Source: Ignavibacteria bacterium UBA2333
GTDB taxonomy: Bacteria > Bacteroidota > Ignavibacteria > Kapaibacteriales > Kapaibacteriaceae
Direction: 5' to 3'
DNA: 64,000 nt
Assembly: GCA_002344895.1 (NCBI GenBank)
Contig: DDUR01000101.1
Coordinates: forward strand, 141,618-205,617
The notes below the pieces were generated by a model that did not search any database, was not told the origin of the DNA, and saw only the letters and a list, made by a program, of their open reading frames with translations. Position 1 is the stretch's first letter. Every line of letters starts with the position of its first letter. The position numbers and the translations under genes are program-made. Positions 1 through 6,864 of this stretch are shown here, in pieces.

Positions 1-71
1 TGTTCCGTGTCGCGCCGGACCTCTTCTCGAATCTCTTTTGCCAGTGCGTTACCGTCGAGCAGTACGGCCAT
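1..71 (-). CDS. folD: FolD, N-terminal fragment (cut by window edge)
   Basis: Only the first 23 codons are inside the window. Read on the minus strand from the ATG at 71, they give MAVLLDGNALAKEIREEV and then RRDTE. This is the characteristic opening of the bifunctional methylenetetrahydrofolate dehydrogenase/cyclohydrolase FolD (typically M.A.iLDGkalAkkireel). FolD interconverts 5,10-methylene-THF and 10-formyl-THF in the cytoplasm. The ATG lies one base after the TAA of the O-antigen-ligase-like gene, so it is probably the next cistron of the same minus-strand operon. The rest of the gene lies to the left of the window. The call rests on a short N-terminus, but the match is specific. Confidence 0.75.
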   Translation of the reverse strand, partial: MAVLLDGNALAKEIREEVRRDTE

Positions 72-72
72 G

Positions 73-1479
73 TTACGAGGTACCTTCCTTGTCAATGCGA
101 ATTGTGTGCTCGACGAGACGATTCTGGCGACGGCCCTCATCAAGGATGATGCTGGCAATGAGGCCGACATCTATCCACAGGACGTTCGATACGAAGTTAT
201 TACCCGTGAGGCCTACAAAAATAAGGATGAGTACACGAACTGGGACGATAACATGCAGTCCTGTCATCGTATTCTCTGTACCGTCACCACGGCGCCTGAT
301 CAACTGTACGCCAGCAAACAGAAGAACGGCCATCAAACCGCCATGTGCCAAGATTCCAAGCATTCCTTGTTCAGCGAGTACACTTCCCCACGTAGTACTT
401 GGATATGGTACTGAGTGCCGACGTCCTGCATCTGAATTCGAAAAGTTTCCAGGACCAACTCCAATTACAGGTGATTCAAGGAAGGCTTCGTACGATTTTT
501 CGTAATCACTTGTACGTTGTGTGTAGGATTCACCTTCGATTTCAGACTCACTCTCTGCTGCCTTGCCTGTAGCAATTGAGGAAATCCGACGGCCAAACAA
601 ATCGAGGACAGAAACCCCTACGTCCTCCTGAATCTTGAAATCGGCAGCAACAATTCCAACTGAGGCAACGAGTACACCAACAATGAGCCTGTTTATAACG
701 CGCCGAGGATGCACGTATAGACAGGTAGCGAGCATAATCGTCAACAACATCACTCCCGTCAACGAGAATGTGACAAATAGGGCTAAAAGATTGATGATGA
801 TGATGGTCGCCACAAGTGCGCGCGACGCAATAATCGGTTTTGTTCCTGTTAACCACGGTACAGCAACAAGCGATAATGACGTAGCTGAATACAAAGCCAA
901 GGCTGACGGTTCAGAGAATATTGACGTTGCACGAAAGAAGTCACCAAACTGGAGAGCTAACTGAGTTGTATCTACGGCAAACGAGTCAATCTTTGTCGCA
1001 TAGTTCGCATTTGTGATTTCAATCCACCCACCTGGCCACCCGAAGGCGCGTGCAGGTATCTGATATAATCCGTAAGCGGCAATACCAATCGACTGGATCG
1101 CAGATAGTCGCAACGCAGGTAACCATTCATCCGTCGTAACACGCGCAACTATACAGACAGCAGCAAAGGCCCAGAGTGCATAAAAATGCATCGATGTTTT
1201 GATGGCTTGTACGATTTCTCCATAACTGCCACCAACAAGTGGATGTATAGCGCTAATTCCGACAATAACTCCAACACCCATAAGCAGATAAAAAACAGAG
1301 CTCTGGGGAAGATGCCACGGACGTTTTCCAGTGATAAGGAGAAATGTGAGCCAGAGGATCACTGCCATCATACACGCTTCGGGCAATATCAGGCCGAATG
1401 TTCCAATCGTAAGAATGTCGAAGAACACCCAAGGCATGAGGACAAGAGTCACACCCAGAAGAAACTTCACCGACGTCAT
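73..1479 (-). CDS. O-antigen ligase/polymerase-like membrane protein
   Basis: A 468-residue integral membrane protein with about ten to twelve hydrophobic segments and one larger hydrophilic loop near residues 290-345. That loop ends in SPVIGVGPGNF, the motif seen at the end of the periplasmic loop of WaaL/Wzy_C proteins. Family members join or polymerise lipid-linked glycans on the periplasmic face of the inner membrane. The ATG at 1479 overlaps the TGA of the upstream DUF255 gene by four bases, which indicates translational coupling. No other surface-glycan genes are in the window, so ligase, polymerase or exopolysaccharide role cannot be separated. The fold class is fairly sure; the substrate is unknown. 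Confidence 0.75.
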   Translation of the reverse strand: MTSVKFLLGVTLVLMPWVFFDILTIGTFGLILPEACMMAVILWLTFLLITGKRPWHLPQSSVFYLLMGVGVIVGISAIHPLVGGSYGEIVQAIKTSMHFYALWAFAAVCIVARVTTDEWLPALRLSAIQSIGIAAYGLYQIPARAFGWPGGWIEITNANYATKIDSFAVDTTQLALQFGDFFRATSIFSEPSALALYSATSLSLVAVPWLTGTKPIIASRALVATIIIINLLALFVTFSLTGVMLLTIMLATCLYVHPRRVINRLIVGVLVASVGIVAADFKIQEDVGVSVLDLFGRRISSIATGKAAESESEIEGESYTQRTSDYEKSYEAFLESPVIGVGPGNFSNSDAGRRHSVPYPSTTWGSVLAEQGMLGILAHGGLMAVLLFAGVQLIRRRGDGTENTMTGLHVIVPVRVLILIFVGLTGNNFVSNVLWIDVGLIASIILDEGRRQNRLVEHTIRIDKEGTS

Positions 1480-3485
1480 ACATATACCTCAGCAAGAAGG
1501 CTGCGGACAGCGTCTAACGAGCTGACTGGTAAGGAACACGATGTTCCGCGGCAGTGCATCAATGCTTCTGGACCGGCATCATATCGTATCACCGTTGATG
1601 GTAAGAATACCTTTCCGATTTCCGGTGCCCATGAGGTATCCCATACCGTGTTGTGGTTTTCCCGGAACACTGTCAACGACGAAGGCTCGGATGTCAACAT
1701 ATCATAGACGGATATCAACATGCAGAATGCTTGTGGTACTTCCTGAATCAGTTTGGCATGGCCTGTTATCATGGCCCGAGCTTCGTCTCGGATTGCCTCG
1801 TCATCAATAATACTTGCAATCGTTGCGAATAACTCGGCCGCCATTGACGTGCTCGATGGATATGCGCCATCATAGACATCGCGTTGACGTACAGGGACAT
1901 CCGTTGTATCGGCAGAGGTCCGCCGTGGCAGACCTTCCTCGTCCAGGAACTGATTCCGTATGACGTTCACCCACCTTCTCGCATCTTCGAGATAGAGGTC
2001 GTTACCAGTGGACTGATACAGATGGACTGCTGCTAATCCCATAGCAGCAACGTCATCTAACACCAATACACCATGAGCACGACCATCGCGATACGTACGG
2101 AAGTCACCACATAGTCGATTGACAGCTTCGTACGCAGACGTCGCTCGATCAATGATTGCCGCATCTGCAAAGGCGCGGCCTGCAATGGCCAACGCCATGA
2201 TGTGGAGTCCATTGAGATCCCGTAATACCTTGTCGTCCGTACGTGGTTGAGGGCGCCGGTCACGATGTGTACGCAATACGTCCCGAATCTTGAGCCATTG
2301 GTCGTCACGTTGAATACGAGTGACATCCGCGTTACCCAGTCTAGGTACGTTTTCCCCCGTTCGACTTCCAGTCGCTTCGTCGATAACATTGCCCTCGTGT
2401 GTTAATCCGAAACGAGCAGCCCATAACTCTCCACTCCTATCGCTTGTTACACTGTTAACAACCGAACACCACTCGTCAACTGTCCACATACAATGAGCAC
2501 CTTCTCGGCCATCACTGTCAGCATCTATTGCCGTTGCATATGCTCCCTCACGGGTACGAAGTCTACGGTCAACAAATTCAATGATCTCATATGCTGTTGT
2601 GCGGAAAAACGTGTTACCCGTTAGTTGCCATGCTTCAACAAAGGCCCGCAGGAGCATTGATTGATCATAAAGCATTTTCTCAAAATGCGGCAGATGCCAT
2701 TCACGGTCTGTACTGTACCTGTGGAAACCTCCATCCACGTGATCATACATGCCGCCGGCTCGCATTGCCGTAAGTGTATCAACGGATAACCGCAAATACT
2801 CAGCATCAGGGAACCGATTCGCTGCACGATGCAGCAGGAGAAGGTGATGCGGTGCAGGAAACTTCGGTGCTATGCCAAAACCACCGTAGGTATCATCAAA
2901 CGTGCGGTCATGATAGTCCGCAACGTCGCGCAGGATATCTGCGCCGAGTACACCATGTCGTTGTGACGTTGAGGCTGCATTGAGCATCTCCATGATGTTC
3001 GATGCGGTTTCAAGCACACGTTGCCGATCACCTTGCCATACGTCGTGTATTCGCTCCATTAGGTCGCTAAACCCAAGACGTTGAGGTGTGGAAAGCTTTG
3101 GAAAGTACGTCCCGGCAAAGAAGGGACGACGATCGGAATCCATAACAATCGTCAGCGGCCAGCCCCCATGCCCCGTCATCGCCTGGCAGACGTCCATACA
3201 GTACGCATCAACGTCTGGTCGTTCCTCACGATCGACCTTGATGCAGATAAAGCTTGCATTGAGGAACTCGGCAACGTCAGCGTCCTCAAACGATTCTCGC
3301 TCCATGACGTGACACCAATGACACGTCGAATAGCCAATGCTTACAAAGACCGGCTTGTCTTCGTTTCGTGCTCGTTCAAAGGCTTCGTCCGTCCATGCAT
3401 TCCATGCCACCGGGTTGTGTGCATGTTGCAGGAGATACGGTGACGTTTCGTGAATGAGCGCATTCGCCGATCGTTCATCCGGCAT
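1476..3485 (-). CDS. DUF255 thioredoxin-domain protein (YyaL/SPATA20-like)
   Basis: A 669-residue protein. The N-terminus carries a thioredoxin-like DUF255 domain with the family signature SPYLLQHAHNPVAW, a redox STCHWCHVM motif (CxxC) and GGWPLTIVMD. The remaining ~500 residues look like the all-alpha (alpha/alpha)6 barrel related to N-acylglucosamine 2-epimerases. Related proteins are widespread but of poorly defined function. The ATG at 3485 is preferred; a GTG at 3491 is possible. Either start lies inside the last codons of the upstream dehydrogenase gene (stop at 3475), and its own stop overlaps the next start by four bases, so the genes form one unit. I see no signal peptide, so it is probably cytoplasmic. 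Confidence 0.85.
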   Translation of the reverse strand: MPDERSANALIHETSPYLLQHAHNPVAWNAWTDEAFERARNEDKPVFVSIGYSTCHWCHVMERESFEDADVAEFLNASFICIKVDREERPDVDAYCMDVCQAMTGHGGWPLTIVMDSDRRPFFAGTYFPKLSTPQRLGFSDLMERIHDVWQGDRQRVLETASNIMEMLNAASTSQRHGVLGADILRDVADYHDRTFDDTYGGFGIAPKFPAPHHLLLLHRAANRFPDAEYLRLSVDTLTAMRAGGMYDHVDGGFHRYSTDREWHLPHFEKMLYDQSMLLRAFVEAWQLTGNTFFRTTAYEIIEFVDRRLRTREGAYATAIDADSDGREGAHCMWTVDEWCSVVNSVTSDRSGELWAARFGLTHEGNVIDEATGSRTGENVPRLGNADVTRIQRDDQWLKIRDVLRTHRDRRPQPRTDDKVLRDLNGLHIMALAIAGRAFADAAIIDRATSAYEAVNRLCGDFRTYRDGRAHGVLVLDDVAAMGLAAVHLYQSTGNDLYLEDARRWVNVIRNQFLDEEGLPRRTSADTTDVPVRQRDVYDGAYPSSTSMAAELFATIASIIDDEAIRDEARAMITGHAKLIQEVPQAFCMLISVYDMLTSEPSSLTVFRENHNTVWDTSWAPEIGKVFLPSTVIRYDAGPEALMHCRGTSCSLPVSSLDAVRSLLAEVYV

Positions 3486-4488
3486 AAACACCGGCTATGT
3501 TCGGAATGAGATATGTGTCGAATGCAGTGTCCATGTCAAACGTTGGTTTCCATCCCCAATCACGGCGTGCTGCTGAATCATCAACATCAGCACACCACGA
3601 ATCAATGATGGCCTGCCGCTTTGGATGTGGCGCATACGTGATCTCGGCTGCGGGAAAGGCCGACTTTACCTTCATGGCGATCTCCTCGGCCGTAGGAGCA
3701 AATGCACCGATGTTATACACGCGTCGTGTGAGTGACTCACGTGGTGCTGCCGCAAGGTTCAGAAGAGCTGTAACACCATCCGGCATAGCCATAAAGGGAA
3801 TTCGCGCATCCGGTCTCACAAAACATGCATAAGGCTTCCCTTGTGCGGCAGCGTGAATCATTTCTGGCGCATAGTCCGAAGTTCCGCCACTCGGCACGGT
3901 AAAGGCCGAAATCAGTCCCGGGAATCGCAGCGCACGAAAGTCGACAGTTTTTTCGCCTGCATCATCCGTAAGCTGACCGTATCGCTCGCTCATATAAACG
4001 CCGAGTCGCTCACAGTACAGTTTGTTAATACCGTACATGGTGGTTGCATCAAGGTACACGTCTTCTGCCACGGCACCTGCTGATGTTTTTACCTCAAGTG
4101 ACGGCATTCCATACACGGCAATCGTACTCGGAAACAAAAACTTTACAGCAGATCCCGTTCGTTGGCCTATACGCCGAGCCATCGACAAGAGGCCCATCGT
4201 ACCATTAACGTTCACCCGGTGAGCAAGCTCTGGATTTTTCTCGGCACTCGTTGACAACAAGGCGGCGAGATGATATATCTCGGCTATGTCGAATGACTCA
4301 AGCTGCTCAATGAGTTTAGGATCAGAGATATCGCCCTCAAACGACCACTTGACGTAACCCCTTTGAGCGTCGCCCAGTGGACGAAGGTCAACACTGATGA
4401 CGTCACGGTCTCCGGAAGATGCAAAGGCTTCCAGAAGACTATGACCGATTTCTCCATTGGCTCCGGTAACAAGAACAATGCGGGACAC
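3475..4488 (-). CDS. tdh: SDR-type L-threonine 3-dehydrogenase-like protein
   Basis: A 337-residue extended short-chain dehydrogenase. It has an N-terminal NAD-binding TGANGEIG motif, SER at the active site (FLFPSTIAVYG) and the YGINK form of the YxxxK catalytic pair. The stretch RFPGLISAFTVPSGGTSDYA, followed by the PFMAMPDGV segment, matches the diagnostic region of the UDP-galactose-epimerase-like threonine dehydrogenases of Bacteroidota and animals. Those enzymes convert L-threonine to 2-amino-3-ketobutyrate. The GTG at 4488 is chosen because GGAG lies about six bases upstream and the glycine-rich loop follows immediately; an upstream in-frame extension to 4605 has no family counterpart. 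No 2-amino-3-ketobutyrate CoA ligase gene is adjacent. A generic sugar epimerase is the alternative. Confidence 0.8.
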   Translation of the reverse strand: MSRIVLVTGANGEIGHSLLEAFASSGDRDVISVDLRPLGDAQRGYVKWSFEGDISDPKLIEQLESFDIAEIYHLAALLSTSAEKNPELAHRVNVNGTMGLLSMARRIGQRTGSAVKFLFPSTIAVYGMPSLEVKTSAGAVAEDVYLDATTMYGINKLYCERLGVYMSERYGQLTDDAGEKTVDFRALRFPGLISAFTVPSGGTSDYAPEMIHAAAQGKPYACFVRPDARIPFMAMPDGVTALLNLAAAPRESLTRRVYNIGAFAPTAEEIAMKVKSAFPAAEITYAPHPKRQAIIDSWCADVDDSAARRDWGWKPTFDMDTAFDTYLIPNIAGVYAG

Positions 4489-4542
4489 AACAACTCCGAG
4501 GGTGAATGGTGGGCAAAGATCGTGTATATGGATGTATTGCGG

Positions 4543-4560
4543 AAGGGGGCAAAGGGGCAA
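4543..4560 (+). repeat. Paired AAGGGGC box, site 1 (intergenic)
   Basis: Two G-runs followed by C, AAGGGGGC then AAAGGGGC, with cores 9 bases apart. They lie in the divergent region between the threonine dehydrogenase and DUF2851 genes. This is one of about 17 similar pairs in the window. Confidence 0.65.
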
Positions 4561-4627
4561 AACAGCACATCGATACACAACTGCACCGGCGGTGTCACAA
4601 AACACCTCCGTTTTCCCACATGGCCAT

Positions 4628-4634
4628 AGGAGGA
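4628..4634 (+). promoter_or_regulatory. Strong Shine-Dalgarno of the DUF2851 gene
   Basis: AGGAGGA lies six bases before the ATG at 4641. It is one of the few consensus ribosome-binding sites in this window. It fixes the start, against an upstream in-frame ATG at 4506 that would add 45 residues with no family match. Confidence 0.75.
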
Positions 4635-4640
4635 TTTCAC

Positions 4641-5675
4641 ATGAATGACACCGTGGACATTAACTACGACGAACTCACTCTGCAGCGAGCACTGCAAGAG
4701 GTCCTGGCTGACCCTGAGCGGCGCTGGACGTGCACAAATGGTGACGTTATCCAAATCGTCGCCATGGGAATTAGTGATCCTTCCGGGGGACCCGATTTCC
4801 GTGACACGGCAATTCTCCATGATGGAGTTGTCCATATCGGTGACACGGAGGTTCACATCCGTGCCAGTGACTGGAAAACACACGGACACGACGGAGACCG
4901 GCGATATGCCTCGCTGTTGCTTCATGTTGTTGTGGTTGACGATTTGCCACGCAGAGTTGCACGATGGACTCTTGTACCACCGGCAGATCTCATTAGTCGT
5001 TCCGTTCAACGGCTCCACAACTTTCGTCCACGGAAACCCTTGCCGGTTGACGAACTACAGCATCATGCCCTACTCCGACTGTTGCGTAGCACCGTGCGGG
5101 CCGGTTCGCTCATATCGCGGCTCGGTAGTCTAGGAGCTATCACGGCGATGTGTGATGACTGGGTAGATCGCCTGCACAGAAAACGACGGCGGCCCCTTGC
5201 AGATGGTTCGCTCGACGAACTACGACGTACGTTGCCGTCCTCTACCTTGGCACAACTCATCACGATCCTTCCATCAACAGCCGTTGAGGATGTGATTCAT
5301 GCGATAGAGGAGGCAGAACGACATCGAATTGCTACCGAAGGTCTTGCTGTGCGCCGAGAAGTGTTCGTGAACTGTATTCTGCCAGTTCTTTGCTCACGTG
5401 CTGATGACCGTCATCGTATTCCTTTACTGCAGTGGTACTGGAGTGCGCGAGCCGTCCATACCTACGGACATCTTCGACGCCGATTTCCAGGCCTCTCTCA
5501 GGACTATGTGTGGCAGCAACAAGGGATGTTGGAATTCCTTCGTGAAACGTCACCTCCACGCACCGTCTGTGCAGACATTATTCGGACTTATGGACTGGAG
5601 CGCACGTTAGACTTTTTACGCAGTAATGATCACCGCGCAGATAACGGTGACGTACACATGAGCGGGTCTGGCTAA
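4641..5675 (+). CDS. DUF2851 family protein
   Basis: A 344-residue protein. The family signature lies near residues 25-95: an internal GDVIQIVAMG strand, then SGGPDFRDTAIL, then GDTEVHIRASDWKTHGHDGD, then a LLLHVVVVDD strand. DUF2851 proteins are common in Bacteroidota and have no established function; the conserved acidic/His pattern suggests a nuclease-like or metal-binding fold, but that is inference. It is somewhat shorter than the usual ~420 residues, the shortening being in the C-terminal half. It is transcribed divergently from the threonine dehydrogenase gene and ends in an intrinsic terminator, so it is probably monocistronic. Confidence 0.8.
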   Translation: MNDTVDINYDELTLQRALQEVLADPERRWTCTNGDVIQIVAMGISDPSGGPDFRDTAILHDGVVHIGDTEVHIRASDWKTHGHDGDRRYASLLLHVVVVDDLPRRVARWTLVPPADLISRSVQRLHNFRPRKPLPVDELQHHALLRLLRSTVRAGSLISRLGSLGAITAMCDDWVDRLHRKRRRPLADGSLDELRRTLPSSTLAQLITILPSTAVEDVIHAIEEAERHRIATEGLAVRREVFVNCILPVLCSRADDRHRIPLLQWYWSARAVHTYGHLRRRFPGLSQDYVWQQQGMLEFLRETSPPRTVCADIIRTYGLERTLDFLRSNDHRADNGDVHMSGSG

Positions 5676-5707
5676 CACACACAATACATCGTAACCACGG
5701 CATCGCT

Positions 5708-5730
5708 GCCCATTTCGCCCCTTTCCCCTT
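5708..5730 (-). repeat. Paired AAGGGGC box, site 2 (intergenic)
   Basis: On the plus strand this reads GCCC..., GCCCCTTT, CCCCTT, with CCCC cores about 8-9 bases apart. It sits between the DUF2851 stop and its terminator. It is a degenerate three-unit member of the dispersed G-rich repeat family. Confidence 0.55.
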
Positions 5731-5798
5731 CCAACTATTTCCGCAACATCTGCCGTCGTCGTCCATTGCCACCTCCAAGGTGGATGATGACGCGGGAC

Positions 5799-5836
5799 AA
5801 CACCACTCGTCTGCGGCGGGTGGTGTTTGTTTTTTT
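5799..5836 (+). terminator. Intrinsic terminator after the DUF2851 gene
   Basis: AACACCAC (5799-5806) pairs perfectly with GTGGTGTT (5820-5827) around a 13-base loop and is followed by a T-rich tract with a run of seven T. It lies between convergent genes and ends the plus-strand transcript. Confidence 0.8.
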
Positions 5837-5857
5837 GTGGTAGTTAATCTCCAACCA

Positions 5858-6622
5858 TCATTCACCGGGTGAGTGGAGTTCGTGCGCAAGTCGGATGGCT
5901 TCCGTACGCACGGCATTGCGCCAATCCTCACCACTTCCGGCATAGATCAAGCCTCGTGATACGTTAAACACGGCAGGTCCACCTGCATTTGCCGAGGCAA
6001 TGAGTCTTGCATCACCACCCTGCGCTCCAATGCCGGGAACAAGGAAGGCGACATCTGTATATGACGTTCGAATTGCAGCAAGTTCGCGTTCATGTGTTGC
6101 GCCGACAACAAAACCGATATCCGATACCCGATCCCACGACAGGACAGATTCCATGACATGTTCGAACAGCATCTTGCCCCCAACATTCTGACGTTGGAAG
6201 TCAGCACTTCCAGGATTTGACGTCAGCGCGAGAACGTAGACCATTTTTCCCTGCCATTGCAGGAACGGTTCAACGGAGTCACGGCCCATATATGGAGCGA
6301 CGGTTATTGCATCTGCCTGCAGGTCTTCAAACACGGCCCTGGCATAGGCCGAGCTTGTGTTTCCAATGTCACCGCGTTTTGCATCAGCAATTACATAGGC
6401 AGTGCCTACAGCATCTCGCACGGCATAGAGAGCATCAATTCCCTTCCGTCCAAACTGCTCGTAGAACGCCGTATTGATCTTGTAGCAGGTGGCAACGTCG
6501 CGTGTAAGACTGATGATCTCTGAACAAAACTCCACTATGGAATCTGGTCCTTGGGTGTATTCAGCGGGAAATCGTGAGGGATCGACGTCAAGGCCGACAC
6601 ATAAACCGGTGTTTGGTACCAT
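5858..6622 (-). CDS. pyrF: Orotidine 5'-phosphate decarboxylase (type 2)
   Basis: A 254-residue TIM-barrel enzyme that decarboxylates OMP to UMP in the last step of de novo pyrimidine synthesis. The first strand LCVGLDVDPSRFP, the catalytic loop VIADAKRGDIGNT (Lys/Asp/Lys/Asp array), and later VPGIGAQGGD and NVSRGLIYA are typical of the PyrF type 2 subfamily. The ATG at 6622 is chosen because TATTTTTG, a Bacteroidota-type -7 element, ends four bases upstream and the first barrel strand follows directly; the mRNA may be leaderless. A GTG at 6643 would add seven residues. The gene is separate from pyrE, which lies near 35 kb. Confidence 0.93.
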   Translation of the reverse strand: MVPNTGLCVGLDVDPSRFPAEYTQGPDSIVEFCSEIISLTRDVATCYKINTAFYEQFGRKGIDALYAVRDAVGTAYVIADAKRGDIGNTSSAYARAVFEDLQADAITVAPYMGRDSVEPFLQWQGKMVYVLALTSNPGSADFQRQNVGGKMLFEHVMESVLSWDRVSDIGFVVGATHERELAAIRTSYTDVAFLVPGIGAQGGDARLIASANAGGPAVFNVSRGLIYAGSGEDWRNAVRTEAIRLAHELHSPGE

Positions 6623-6626
6623 GCCA

Positions 6627-6634
6627 CAAAAATA
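6627..6634 (-). promoter_or_regulatory. Promoter -7 element of pyrF (TAnnTTTG)
   Basis: TATTTTTG on the minus strand ends four bases before the pyrF ATG. A TTG lies 18 bases further upstream, close to the Bacteroidota -33 position. Transcription would begin at or next to the start codon. Confidence 0.6.
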
Positions 6635-6639
6635 GTTCG

Positions 6640-6670
6640 TCACCCCCTGTAACAAGATTCTTACCCCCTG
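6640..6670 (-). promoter_or_regulatory. Direct repeat overlapping the pyrF promoter
   Basis: Two copies of CAGGGGGTRA (minus strand) occupy 6640-6649 and 6661-6670, exactly 21 bases apart, or two helical turns. One sits in the spacer of the predicted pyrF promoter and one just upstream of the -33 region. This is the layout expected of a paired regulator-binding site; the regulator is unknown. Confidence 0.4.
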
Positions 6671-6766
6671 AGTCACTGCTTCTGAAACCCTCAAACTTGA
6701 CCGTCCCCCTCCCGACGTGTGGGGAAATTCCCTCCCCCGACCCACCCCACCCACACGTCTCACCTT

Positions 6767-6806
6767 CGATGCTCGCTGCGAACGTCCCATCTCGCGGCGA
6801 GCATCG
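6767..6806. other. Strong inverted repeat upstream of the metalloprotease gene
   Basis: CGATGCTCGC at 6767-6776 is perfectly complemented by GCGAGCATCG at 6797-6806. Four further pairs (one G-T) extend the stem to 14 bp around a 12-base loop. No T-tract follows on either strand, so it is not an obvious terminator. It lies between pyrF and the divergent protease gene and could be an operator or mRNA 5' structure. Confidence 0.5.
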
Positions 6807-6864
6807 CTGTTTTCCGCAGGTTCCGCACATTGCGGTCTTCTGCTCTTCCCGACATTCCTCCGTT

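Noticed and set aside
4506..4640. A 45-codon N-terminal extension of the DUF2851 protein
   Set aside because: It lies across a G-rich repeat and before a perfect Shine-Dalgarno at the ATG at 4641; the family starts at the latter.
4284..5018. A 244-codon open frame on the minus strand
   Set aside because: It is antisense to the start of the DUF2851 gene and overlaps the dehydrogenase gene; its translation resembles no family.
6574..6864. A 97-codon upstream extension of the metalloprotease
   Set aside because: It overlaps pyrF and its promoter, is Pro-rich, and would hide the lipoprotein signal that begins at 6865.
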